This document shows, in pieces, positions 27,016 to 35,149 of a DNA stretch of 64,000 nucleotides. The stretch comes from Lishizhenia tianjinensis. GTDB taxonomy: Bacteria > Bacteroidota > Bacteroidia > Flavobacteriales_D > Crocinitomicaceae. The stretch is taken from contig NZ_FPAS01000003.1 in NCBI RefSeq assembly GCF_900116425.1, positions 1 through 64,000 of the forward strand, written 5' to 3'. Position 1 is the first letter of the stretch, and each line of letters starts with the position of its first letter. The notes under the pieces were generated by a model. It did no database searches. It was not told the DNA's origin and was given only the letters and a program-made list of their open reading frames with translations. Made by a program: the position numbers and the translations under genes.

Positions 27016-28062
27016 ATGGTTAAGAAGAATTCTAAGTTAGATAGATCCGCAAAATCATTATTCATTGGATTGATTATTTGTCTTTTGTTAATCTACGGAG
27101 GTGATATAGTAATGCCCATATTACTTTCAGGATTCATAGCTACTCTACTTACGCCTTTGGCTAACACTTTTGAGAAGTGGCATATGCCTAGAGCCTTATC
27201 TTCTTTAATATCTGTCTTGCTGGCCTTTACATTTTTGTTGGGCGTAGTCACTTTAATCAGCGTTAAAAGCACAGACATTATTACCGATTTAGACTTGGTC
27301 AAAAAAGTAAACCAACTTGAATTTTTAAATTCTAAAGACAGCTTTGATGCTGAAATGGACAGTAGACTAGGTGAATACAAAAACATGGTATACAGTAGTT
27401 TGGAGGGCGTGAAAAACATGATTTTCCAAATGGGAGAACAAGCCGCAACAAGTTTAAAAGACGCCTTTATCTTTTTAGTAACCTTTCCAGTGTACTTGTT
27501 TTTCATGCTCATGTACAGAGGAAACATAGGCGATTTCACCTTAGAATATTTAAAGGGAACAAACATCAATAATCCACAAGATTTAATCAAGGATATGCAA
27601 AAGGTATTGCAGCAATACCTCAAAGGTTTGGCTCTACTCATACTTATCATCAGTAGCTTAACGGGAATAGGATTATTTTTCTTAGGAATAAAGCACGCAT
27701 TTATTATCGGTTTAATCAGCGGTATTTTAACCTTAATTCCTTTTGTGGGAGTTATCCTAAGCGCTTTGATTCCCATCATTATTGCTTTGGCCACCAAAGA
27801 CAGCATATGGTACACAGTTGGCGTTGTAGCCGTTTATGCCGTTGTTCAATTTTTGGAAGGAAATATAATTACCCCAAAAGTAGTTGGGAACAGCATTAAC
27901 ATCAACCCTTTGGTTGTCATTATTGGTCTTGTAATCATGGGAGCTTTAACTGGAATAATAGGTATGATTTTAACCCTACCTATCCTTGCAATATTAAAGG
28001 TAATTACCAATCATTACAGCGAATTAAGACCTTGGAAAATATTAATGCAAGACAAAGAATAA
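27016..28062 (+). CDS. AI-2E family transporter (PerM/YhhT-like)
   Basis: About 348 residues with eight predicted membrane segments. Family landmarks: G-F-I-A-T-L-L-T-P-L-A near the N-terminus, then F-P-V-Y-L-F-F-M-L, a helix pair G-I-L-T-L-I-P-F-V-G and the C-terminal G-N-S-I-N-I-N-P-L-V-V-I-I-G. Members are predicted permeases for small molecules or ions; autoinducer export is shown only for few. I take the ATG before V-K-K-N-S as the start; the preceding in-frame TTG at 26983 adds 11 residues without support. Confidence 0.88.
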   Translation: MVKKNSKLDRSAKSLFIGLIICLLLIYGGDIVMPILLSGFIATLLTPLANTFEKWHMPRALSSLISVLLAFTFLLGVVTLISVKSTDIITDLDLVKKVNQLEFLNSKDSFDAEMDSRLGEYKNMVYSSLEGVKNMIFQMGEQAATSLKDAFIFLVTFPVYLFFMLMYRGNIGDFTLEYLKGTNINNPQDLIKDMQKVLQQYLKGLALLILIISSLTGIGLFFLGIKHAFIIGLISGILTLIPFVGVILSALIPIIIALATKDSIWYTVGVVAVYAVVQFLEGNIITPKVVGNSININPLVVIIGLVIMGALTGIIGMILTLPILAILKVITNHYSELRPWKILMQDKE

Positions 28063-28195
28063 AAGGCAAACTACTTTTCTAGGGGAAATCCCCTTAACCA
28101 GTCGTAGTCAATTCTTCTCATTCTCCCCTTTATTTAATGATTTCATCAATTTTTATTGCGTGGATTAATTAAACTAATTTTCTTTGCGCTCGCAT

Positions 28196-28214
28196 AACTA
28201 AGAAGTACTTAGTT
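28196..28214 (+). promoter_or_regulatory. 19-bp inverted repeat upstream of the beta-barrel gene
   Basis: AACTAAG and CTTAGTT, perfect 7-bp arms with a 5-nt centre, 23 bp before the ATG at 28238. A leader hairpin or operator; nothing else in the 175-bp spacer stands out. Confidence 0.4.
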
Positions 28215-28237
28215 TACTTGTTTACACAATATTATTT

Positions 28238-28912
28238 ATGAAGAAAAGATTACTGCTATTAACTGGACTTCTATGCTTAAGCTTTACGCATTTGGCGCAA
28301 GAAGAAACAGCTACTAGTTTTTCGCCAAGACCCTCTGTAGGTCTGCAAGTGGGAAGTTTGGGTGCCGGTTTACAATTTACTTATCCTTTATCTAAGAGGA
28401 TAGAATTAAGAGCCTCTGGAACCTACTTACCTGAATTAGGAATGACATTTACAGGAAAATCAGGTGGTGCAGATGTAACTTCTGACTACAAATTTTCAAC
28501 TGGAGGTGGCGCATTGGTTGCTACCTATTCACCTTTTGCTAAACGTACAGGTATAAAGATAGCTACAGGAGCCATTTACACCTTAACAAAAGTTAGCGCT
28601 GTAAATACCTATTACCTCCCTAAGTATGATGAAAATCTAGGGGTTTTGGGTATAGAAATTAATCCAGGATTACCCGTAAACCCTTACTTAGGAATTATTT
28701 TAGGAAATGCAGGAAAAGCAAAATGGGTGAGTTATGCCTTTGAGTTTGGTGCTATGTACCACGGTAAACCTCAGGTTACTATGACAGGTGAAGGTAGAAT
28801 TGCTCCAACAGCGAATGAAAGTAATACGGCGATTATTGAAAACAACATATCAAGTTTACAATTCTATCCGTACGCAAATTTCCAGTTGAATTTCTTCTTG
28901 AAAAAACAATAA
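28238..28912 (+). CDS. Secreted beta-barrel-like protein of unknown function
   Basis: 224 residues with a signal peptide (M-K-K-R-L-L-L-L-T-G-L-L-C-L-S-F, cleavage after L-A-Q). The mature part is rich in alternating strands with Gly/aromatic residues (V-G-L-Q-V-G-S-L-G-A-G-L-Q-F-T-Y, then the C-terminal F-Y-P-Y-A-N-F-Q-L-N-F-F-L), suggesting a small outer-membrane barrel. No family recognised. It precedes the lipoprotein gene by 22 bases, so the two are likely co-transcribed. Confidence 0.65.
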   Translation: MKKRLLLLTGLLCLSFTHLAQEETATSFSPRPSVGLQVGSLGAGLQFTYPLSKRIELRASGTYLPELGMTFTGKSGGADVTSDYKFSTGGGALVATYSPFAKRTGIKIATGAIYTLTKVSAVNTYYLPKYDENLGVLGIEINPGLPVNPYLGIILGNAGKAKWVSYAFEFGAMYHGKPQVTMTGEGRIAPTANESNTAIIENNISSLQFYPYANFQLNFFLKKQ

Positions 28913-28934
28913 GTCAATCTAAGCTAAATAAAAA

Positions 28935-30602
28935 ATGAAAAAGAATATAATTAAGGGAATTACCCTACTTGCAATACCAGCTTTGATCTTGGGAGCTTGT
29001 AAGAAAATTGATGTTACCGATGGTGTTGTAGAAATATTTAATATAACAGATTCTAGAACCAATGTAACTTTCCAATTTGTTGATGCCGTAACAGGTGAAA
29101 AATTGGACATGAATGGAAACGAAGATATTCAAATACGTTTAGGTGGACAAAATGCAGAAGATGTAACTGACAATTTTGGAAACAAAAACTTCGGCTCTGA
29201 ATACGGGCTATTATCTTTGGCGATTCCTGGATATCTTACACCAAGTGAGAGTAACATTGTTGAATTTACACTACATGCCACGGCGAATGGGTACTTACCA
29301 TCTAGCACGGATATAGTACTTTTTGATGAGGGGCTTAAAAGTATTACAATTCCAATGATAAGCACGAGCAATGCACCGCAAGATGTACGTCTGACAACAG
29401 ATGTTCTTTCAGGTGTTAGTTCAGCAGGAGAATTGAATGCAAATTACACCCTTTCACCAGGATTATCTAACTCAGGTACAACAGCCGAAGTAAATATTTT
29501 GGCAGGTACAAAACTTATGGATAAGAATGGAATTGGCGTAACGGGTAATGTAGATGTTGAACTTGCTTACTTTGACCCAAACGGAAAAAGCACATTTACT
29601 TCTTTACCAGGTGATTTAACCCGCGCTCCTATTTCTAGTGGAGGATACGTAAGATTTAATACCATAGGAGCTATATCTTTGGATATGTTTGCGGGAACTA
29701 AAGAGGTGAAAAACTTCGATACCCCAATTCAAATGACGATGAGCATCCCTTCTGGAAGTCAAAAAATGGACGGAACGGATATAGTAGCTGGAGATAACTT
29801 AGGCATTTATAGCTACGACGAAGAGAATTCTGAATGGACATTAGAAAGTACGGAAACGGTTAGCTATAACACCTCAACTGGATTACTTGAAGTTACTTTT
29901 CCTATGTCGCACTTATCTACATGGCAAGTTGCAGAGGGTGAAAAAGAACCTGGAAACTTATCTTTTAACAATGTAACTTTTACTGCTAACTGTCAAGATT
30001 ACTTTTTAAATACAACAAATATTGAAATTAGTTTTTGGTACGGTATGTCTGGACATTACTTTCCCTGGGGTTATAAAGAAGTGGCTAGATTTTCATTCGA
30101 TTCACCGATGAAAATTAAAACAGGAAAAACTTCTGGACCTTGGCATTGGAATTTATTTTATAAGTGGAATAGAAAAAGTGACACTACAGACGTCATATGG
30201 GGAGAAGCCGATTATGGAAAAAATATAACTGTAGACCTACCAGAATCATGGTGTGTTTACGATATTGAGAAATTTAAAATTAAACTATCTACTTATTGTC
30301 CGGATACCCCGAATAGGTTAAGTAGACCTTCAATCCCTGTTTATGCTGTAGAGGAAGGTAAATTTTTCGTTCCAGGAAGTGAGAAATTATTAGGTTATAT
30401 GAAACAAGGTGAACTTGAAACTTCAACGGCAGTTTTAGAAAAAGGTAAAAAATATACCTTATATACTATTTACCAATTTAAACTAGTCTTCTTAACAGGT
30501 TCTTTAGACAACTTCGATTTTGGATCGCGTTTGGTAGACGGAAAAGACATTGATTTAAGTAGACCATTGACTCAAAAAGAATGTGCGTATCTGAAAGGAT
30601 AA
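28935..30602 (+). CDS. Large predicted lipoprotein of unknown function
   Basis: 555 residues. A lipoprotein signal ends in L-I-L-G-A-C (lipidation at about Cys21), so it sits on a membrane facing away from the cytoplasm. The mature part looks like several beta-sandwich domains. The N-terminal part is similar to carboxypeptidase-regulatory-like domains. The region around 280-330 has Y-S-Y-D-E-E-N-S-E-W-T-L-E, common to Bacteroidota surface lipoproteins. No enzymatic motif is visible. Organised with the beta-barrel-like gene upstream, it could be a surface partner of that barrel (inference). Confidence 0.65.
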   Translation: MKKNIIKGITLLAIPALILGACKKIDVTDGVVEIFNITDSRTNVTFQFVDAVTGEKLDMNGNEDIQIRLGGQNAEDVTDNFGNKNFGSEYGLLSLAIPGYLTPSESNIVEFTLHATANGYLPSSTDIVLFDEGLKSITIPMISTSNAPQDVRLTTDVLSGVSSAGELNANYTLSPGLSNSGTTAEVNILAGTKLMDKNGIGVTGNVDVELAYFDPNGKSTFTSLPGDLTRAPISSGGYVRFNTIGAISLDMFAGTKEVKNFDTPIQMTMSIPSGSQKMDGTDIVAGDNLGIYSYDEENSEWTLESTETVSYNTSTGLLEVTFPMSHLSTWQVAEGEKEPGNLSFNNVTFTANCQDYFLNTTNIEISFWYGMSGHYFPWGYKEVARFSFDSPMKIKTGKTSGPWHWNLFYKWNRKSDTTDVIWGEADYGKNITVDLPESWCVYDIEKFKIKLSTYCPDTPNRLSRPSIPVYAVEEGKFFVPGSEKLLGYMKQGELETSTAVLEKGKKYTLYTIYQFKLVFLTGSLDNFDFGSRLVDGKDIDLSRPLTQKECAYLKG

Positions 30603-30914
30603 TATAGCATACTTAATATTTAGAAAGGAGTGATTCATCGTCACTCCTTTTTTTGTATTACAAAATCACAGATTAACATGATATTTAAGAAGCTTCATCA
30701 ACATTTAAAGCACATTGATGTTGGATTTTTTCTGCCCCAGATAGCAGTGGCAACTTTACTTGAGGGAAGCTTAGCAAAACTTAATTGGTGGATACGACCA
30801 CCGGAAGTATACACGAATTTTAGTTGCGCTTAGGAGTCCCCAAGTAAACTATAACGAATAGCTGGATAGCCCATTCAGTTTTAAAGCTTTTATAAATCTA
30901 TTGGCGAGGGCAGC
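30603..30914. other. Intergenic region with terminator, no supported gene
   Basis: 312 bp. The first part holds the terminator of the lipoprotein gene. A 51-codon frame from 30678 (M-I-F-K-K-L-H-Q-H) is the only coding trace; it has no neighbours, no recognisable family and no clear promoter. It could be a relic or chance. Confidence 0.4.
30624..30654 (+). terminator. Terminator of the lipoprotein gene
   Basis: 10-bp stem AAAGGAGTGA/TCACTCCTTT (30624-30633, 30641-30650), 7-nt loop, T-run. Confidence 0.85.
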
Positions 30915-31706
30915 CTACTTCCTATCCTCTTCTTGCTCGTAACCTGGTGTTACATATTTAAAGCGTTTGGGATCGAAAATAAAACGCAAGTACAATTTTT
31001 CGCTTTGTTTTCTTTCTGGGAGAAAGTTTGGATTGGCCTTTAAGCTGTCTATATCGTAGTTCATTTCAGCCTTGTACAACCATATATCTTGGGCAATCGA
31101 TGCACTTCCCTTCTGATAAACGGGTACATAAGCCGCCTCGTTTTCATCGCCCAAATCTGCAATTAATGGGAAACTTAACACCTTTAACAATTGCTGGTCT
31201 GCATAGGCGTAAATAGAGCGATAAAGACCATTTACCACGCGATAATCTACAATGATATCTTGTTTGGCCGGCGAGAGTATTTTATGGAAAGAAACTTCTA
31301 GCGGTTGTGTGATATTTGCCCCTATACCCGGTGTAGCCACAAATTCATCTCTTGCAGCATCATAAAGGAAAAGGTAGTTTTCTGGACTGTTGTATTCCAT
31401 ATCCTGAAAATTCTTCATACTACCCACTTTTTCCACTTTCTCAAAAGCGTACTTTTCGCGTTGGAGTACAAACACTTTATCCATCAAAGTATCTGTATTT
31501 ACATGGGCATCATAGGAAAAAAACTTATACTCCTCTGCGGCATTAATTCCCAATTGATTTTCCATAAAGCGTTGTGCACGTTCTTCTATGCTTAATTCAA
31601 AAACTGGTGTTTCCGGTGTTATTGATGGGGTATCTGTAGTACTTTCTGTCGTACATCCCATTAAAATGGCTGAAAAAATTAATCCGAGTATTGTATTCTT
31701 TTTCAT
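30915..31706 (-). CDS. Lipoprotein of unknown function
   Basis: 263 residues. Signal ends with lipobox L-M-G-C (Cys18), followed by a Thr/Pro/Ser-rich spacer (18-38). The mature part is a mix of strands and helices; the sequence E-E-R-A-Q-R-F-M-E-N-Q-L-G-I starts the domain. I recognise no family or catalytic motif. It is 12 bases downstream of the permease gene, so probably in one transcript. Confidence 0.65.
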   Translation of the reverse strand: MKKNTILGLIFSAILMGCTTESTTDTPSITPETPVFELSIEERAQRFMENQLGINAAEEYKFFSYDAHVNTDTLMDKVFVLQREKYAFEKVEKVGSMKNFQDMEYNSPENYLFLYDAARDEFVATPGIGANITQPLEVSFHKILSPAKQDIIVDYRVVNGLYRSIYAYADQQLLKVLSFPLIADLGDENEAAYVPVYQKGSASIAQDIWLYKAEMNYDIDSLKANPNFLPERKQSEKLYLRFIFDPKRFKYVTPGYEQEEDRK

Positions 31707-31718
31707 GCTACAAGTATA

Positions 31719-33068
31719 CTATTTATTCGAAATTTCAGAGCGGTTCTTGCGTTTGAAAATTTCATAAACCAACAAGCCTACCGCCAATAAAATACACCCG
31801 TAGAGTGCAGGTTTGTTTCCGTCTGACAACACAGCGACCAAAAAACCAATAACCACAAGGGCAAAAACGGCAGGGATAATTGGTCCTAAGGGTATTCTAA
31901 AACTATAGTCCTTTTTATCTTTTACTCTTCTAAAATAGAAAACGCCCAAGCCTGCCAAAAGCAAGAATATCCATTCTATAAAGGTTACGTAATTGATGAG
32001 GTTTTCAAAGCTTCCCCAGAATACGAGTAGGACGGCACTCCAGAAAGATTGAACCATAATTGCATTTGCCGGCGTATCGTACTTTTTGTGTCGTTTTGCT
32101 GTCCATTTAAAGAATACTTGGTCCTTAGACATAGCATAATAAATACGAGGAGCGGACATGGTAAAAATAAACGCTGATCCAAAGGTTGAAATCACGATGA
32201 GTAAACTCACCAAAGTACCACCCTGATCAAGAATGAGATTCATGGTATCTACAGCTGGCTTTGTGCTAGACATCAGGCCCTCCACACCCAAAACTTGGAT
32301 GTAGGTATAATTACACAGCCAATAGCACAGGGTAACAAAAGCAACTCCTATGAGCATGGACAAAGGGACAGATTTCTTTGGATTCTTTGCGTCGGCAGCA
32401 AGGAAAGACGCGTGCTGAAAGCCACCGAAAGACCACATTACTGGTATCATAGAAAGGGCTACTCCTATCCATAAATCAGAGCTGCTTTTAGCGACTTCTG
32501 GTGTTGGGGCAATTTCTCCAGCCTCTCTGTTTATGAAATAGAGTCCTGCCGCAATTAGTAGAAAAATTCCCACAATTTTAAGAACAGACAGAATATTGAT
32601 AAAAATCTCGCCCAGTTTAATTCCTCTTACGTGAATAAGGGTATTGAAGGCGATCATAAGTAAAGCAATGATTATTACCTCTTGTTGCGAAAAGGGAGAT
32701 CCTAATAAAGTATTGAGGTAAGAAGAACTAGCGATTACCAAAGCGGCAATAGATCCTGAAGTTATAACGCTCAGGACGATCCATCCATAAAGAAAAGCCA
32801 TGCGTTTTCCGTAGGTTTCTTTTAAGAATACATAAATCCCACCGGCCTTTGGAAATAAACCAACCAATTCACTATACGTCAAGGCTCCACAAAAGGCCAC
32901 ACCTCCACCTATCAACCAAGCCCAAAGAATGTGGTTTTCCTCCCCTATATAATTCGCAACACTTTGCGGAGAAAGAAAAATTCCAGAACCTATACATGCT
33001 CCAACAACCACCATGGTGAGTCCGAAAACACTAATCTTCTTTGCTGAATTTTGTTTCAATTTTGCCAT
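31719..33068 (-). CDS. APC-family amino acid permease
   Basis: About 449 residues, twelve or so membrane helices. The first helix carries the substrate-site signature G-A-C-I-G-S-G-I-F-L, and helix 6 contains M-I-P-V-M-W-S-F-G-G-F-Q-H-A, typical of the LAT-like amino acid/polyamine/organocation family. Transport direction and substrate are not determinable. The ATG before A-K-L-K-Q-N is preferred; a further upstream in-frame TTG at 33086 gives no better fit. It is divergent from the ACMSD-like gene. Confidence 0.88.
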   Translation of the reverse strand: MAKLKQNSAKKISVFGLTMVVVGACIGSGIFLSPQSVANYIGEENHILWAWLIGGGVAFCGALTYSELVGLFPKAGGIYVFLKETYGKRMAFLYGWIVLSVITSGSIAALVIASSSYLNTLLGSPFSQQEVIIIALLMIAFNTLIHVRGIKLGEIFINILSVLKIVGIFLLIAAGLYFINREAGEIAPTPEVAKSSSDLWIGVALSMIPVMWSFGGFQHASFLAADAKNPKKSVPLSMLIGVAFVTLCYWLCNYTYIQVLGVEGLMSSTKPAVDTMNLILDQGGTLVSLLIVISTFGSAFIFTMSAPRIYYAMSKDQVFFKWTAKRHKKYDTPANAIMVQSFWSAVLLVFWGSFENLINYVTFIEWIFLLLAGLGVFYFRRVKDKKDYSFRIPLGPIIPAVFALVVIGFLVAVLSDGNKPALYGCILLAVGLLVYEIFKRKNRSEISNK

Positions 33069-33210
33069 CCCTTTAAAAGTACTCAATTCGGAAAATGCTC
33101 AGCACAAAACTGAAAAATATCTCTGTTAAGTTTTACACACAATAAAGGAAAACGGTAGGCACTGGATTACAAGGAAGTAACAAAGCTTAACCTTGGCTTT
33201 ATGAAAAGTA

Positions 33211-33242
33211 TTTGTTCGCCGAGTGTGAATTTCTTATTTTCG
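33211..33242 (+). promoter_or_regulatory. Candidate promoter of the ACMSD-like gene
   Basis: TTTG at 33211-33214 and TATTTTCG at 33235-33242 (one mismatch to TAnnTTTG) with 20 nt between, fitting the -33/-7 spacing of Bacteroidota promoters. 41 nt before the ATG. Confidence 0.45.
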
Positions 33243-33283
33243 CTGGGTCAAAAAAAACACATTCTTAAACTAAATAGAGACTT

Positions 33284-34291
33284 ATGCTAAAAATAGATAT
33301 GCACACGCACATCATTCCTAAACATTTGCCAGATTGGACAAAGAAATTTGGATACGGTGATTTCATTTACCTTGATCACAAGGAAGAAGGAGTTGCGGAT
33401 ATGATGCAAGGTGGGCAATATTTTAGAACCATTAAAGAAAACTGCTGGAACGAAGAAGTTAGAATTCAGGAATACAAAACTTTCGATACACAGGTACAGG
33501 TAGTATGTACGATTCCGGTAATGTTCTCTTACTGGGCCAAGCCAAAGGATTGTTTAGAGTTGTCAGAATTCTTAAACGATCACATAGCGAACTTGGTAGC
33601 GAAGTACCCTAAAAACTACATTGGTTTAGGAACGGTTCCTATGCAGGATACAGAATTGGCTGTTCAAGAATTAGAGCGTATTAAGAAAATTGGATTGGTG
33701 GGGATACAAATTGGATCTAACATCAATGACATGAACTTAAACGAGGAGCAGTTCTTCCCTATTTTCGAAGCGTGTGAACGTTTGGGCTTAGCAGTTATGG
33801 TTCACCCTTGGCAAATGATGGGCTTTGATAGCATGCGCAAGTATTGGTTACCTTGGTTGGTAGGAATGCCAGCTGAAACTTCTAGAGCTGCTTGTTCTTT
33901 GATTTTTGGAGGTGTATTGGAAAGGCTACCTAATTTAAGAGTGTGTTTATCTCACGCAGGTGGTGAGTTCTTATTCACGATGGGTAGAATTGAGCACGGT
34001 TTTAATTGTAGACCAGACTTGGTTGCCATTGACAACAAAAAGAACCCAAGAGAATACATCGGTAAAATGTGGGTAGATTGTATTACACACGATATAGATG
34101 CTTTGAAATACATCTTGAACATGCAAGGCAGCAAACGAGTGAGTTTAGGTTCTGACTACCCTTTCCCATTGGGTGATTTAGAAATTGGAAAATTTATAAC
34201 GGATAGTGATTTACCACAAAATGTTATTGAAGATATTTTCTGCAACTCTACTTTAGAGTGGTTAGATTTGAAAAAGGAGATGTTCTTGTAA
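33284..34291 (+). CDS. 2-amino-3-carboxymuconate-6-semialdehyde decarboxylase (ACMSD)-like amidohydrolase
   Basis: 335 residues, the length of ACMSD. Zinc-site residues line up with the family: His7 and His9 in M-H-T-H, His174 in M-V-H-P-W, His224 in L-S-H-A-G-G and Asp291 in G-S-D-Y-P-F. ACMSD removes CO2 from 2-amino-3-carboxymuconate semialdehyde in the kynurenine (tryptophan/3-hydroxyanthranilate) pathway, diverting flux from quinolinate. The other pathway genes are not in this window, so a related decarboxylase of another substrate is possible. Confidence 0.88.
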   Translation: MLKIDMHTHIIPKHLPDWTKKFGYGDFIYLDHKEEGVADMMQGGQYFRTIKENCWNEEVRIQEYKTFDTQVQVVCTIPVMFSYWAKPKDCLELSEFLNDHIANLVAKYPKNYIGLGTVPMQDTELAVQELERIKKIGLVGIQIGSNINDMNLNEEQFFPIFEACERLGLAVMVHPWQMMGFDSMRKYWLPWLVGMPAETSRAACSLIFGGVLERLPNLRVCLSHAGGEFLFTMGRIEHGFNCRPDLVAIDNKKNPREYIGKMWVDCITHDIDALKYILNMQGSKRVSLGSDYPFPLGDLEIGKFITDSDLPQNVIEDIFCNSTLEWLDLKKEMFL

Positions 34292-34421
34292 CAAGAAGAT
34301 AGAATGAGCAATTTGTTCACCCTTTTTTATGCACATTTCTTAAACTAAAGCTCACATTAGATTGATTTAGTTTTAACCATAGCATAACCATTTGGCTACC
34401 TATTCATCCTTAATGGCGATA

Positions 34422-34429
34422 TAGCTTTG
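34422..34429 (+). promoter_or_regulatory. Candidate -7 box for the MarC gene
   Basis: TAGCTTTG matches TAnnTTTG and ends only 10 nt before the ATG, so the transcript would have almost no leader. Confidence 0.45.
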
Positions 34430-34439
34430 CGGCAAAAAA

Positions 34440-35075
34440 ATGGAACTATTCTTAATCTCACTTGGAGCGATGTTCTCCATCATGAACCCGCTAAGTACTG
34501 TACCCGTATTTGTGAGTTTAACTGCCGACCATGACCTGAAAGAAAAGAACAGAGTTGCGGTATGGACTTCTATTAATGTTTTGATTGTACTCTTACTTTC
34601 TTACTTTGTAGGACAGTACATACTTCAGTTTTTTGGAATCAGCATCAACGCCTTAAAAATTGCTGGTGGTTTGATCATTACAAGTTCTGGCTTTGCTTTG
34701 TTGACAGGAAAATTTAAAGAGCATAAAGGAATGACCTCTACGAAAGTGGACAAGGATATACGTTCAAGATCGGATATTGCCTTAACACCCCTGGCCATAC
34801 CTATGTTAGCTGGTCCGGGAACCATTTCCTTATTGATTACCCTAAATCAGGAACATGAAAAAATGATGGATATATTCATACTCATAGCCGCCATGTTGAG
34901 TGCCTGTCTTCTCATCTTCGTGATCTTGAAAAGCTCTCAATATATTGTGAAAATTCTCGGAGCATCAGGAATCAACGCGCTGTCGAGAATTATTGGATTT
35001 ATCGTGATAGCTATAGGTATAGAATACATCATTTCTGCAGTGAGTAATCTATTTCCTGCATGGACACAAAGCTAG
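34440..35075 (+). CDS. MarC family membrane protein
   Basis: 211 residues, six membrane helices. Family markers: M-N-P-L-S-T-V-P-V-F in the first helix and L-A-I-P-M-L-A-G-P-G-T-I-S in the middle, plus a C-terminal G-I-N-A-L-S-R-I-I-G-F. The MarC family is of unknown function; the name does not imply antibiotic resistance. Monocistronic, ending at a bidirectional terminator. Confidence 0.9.
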   Translation: MELFLISLGAMFSIMNPLSTVPVFVSLTADHDLKEKNRVAVWTSINVLIVLLLSYFVGQYILQFFGISINALKIAGGLIITSSGFALLTGKFKEHKGMTSTKVDKDIRSRSDIALTPLAIPMLAGPGTISLLITLNQEHEKMMDIFILIAAMLSACLLIFVILKSSQYIVKILGASGINALSRIIGFIVIAIGIEYIISAVSNLFPAWTQS

Positions 35076-35112
35076 GATGTTTAATGCCACTTCACGGAAA
35101 AATATATCAAAG

Positions 35113-35149
35113 AAAAAAGGCTGACTCTATTCGAATCAGCCTTTTTTTT
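35113..35149. terminator. Bidirectional terminator between MarC and LamG genes
   Basis: AAAAGGCTGA/TCAGCCTTTT stem (35115-35124, 35136-35145) with A- and T-runs on both sides, 11-nt loop. Serves two converging genes. Confidence 0.85.

Noticed and set aside
27093-27815. 240-codon minus-strand frame
   Set aside because: It lies entirely opposite the AI-2E transporter gene and gives a basic, Ile/Lys-rich product typical of an antisense shadow.
30678-30833. 51-codon frame starting M-I-F-K-K-L-H
   Set aside because: No family, no promoter and no conserved neighbour; treated as an intergenic trace.
35127-35138. T-T-C-G-A-A-T-C string resembling a tRNA T-loop
   Set aside because: It lies in the loop and stem of a terminator, with no tRNA arms around it.
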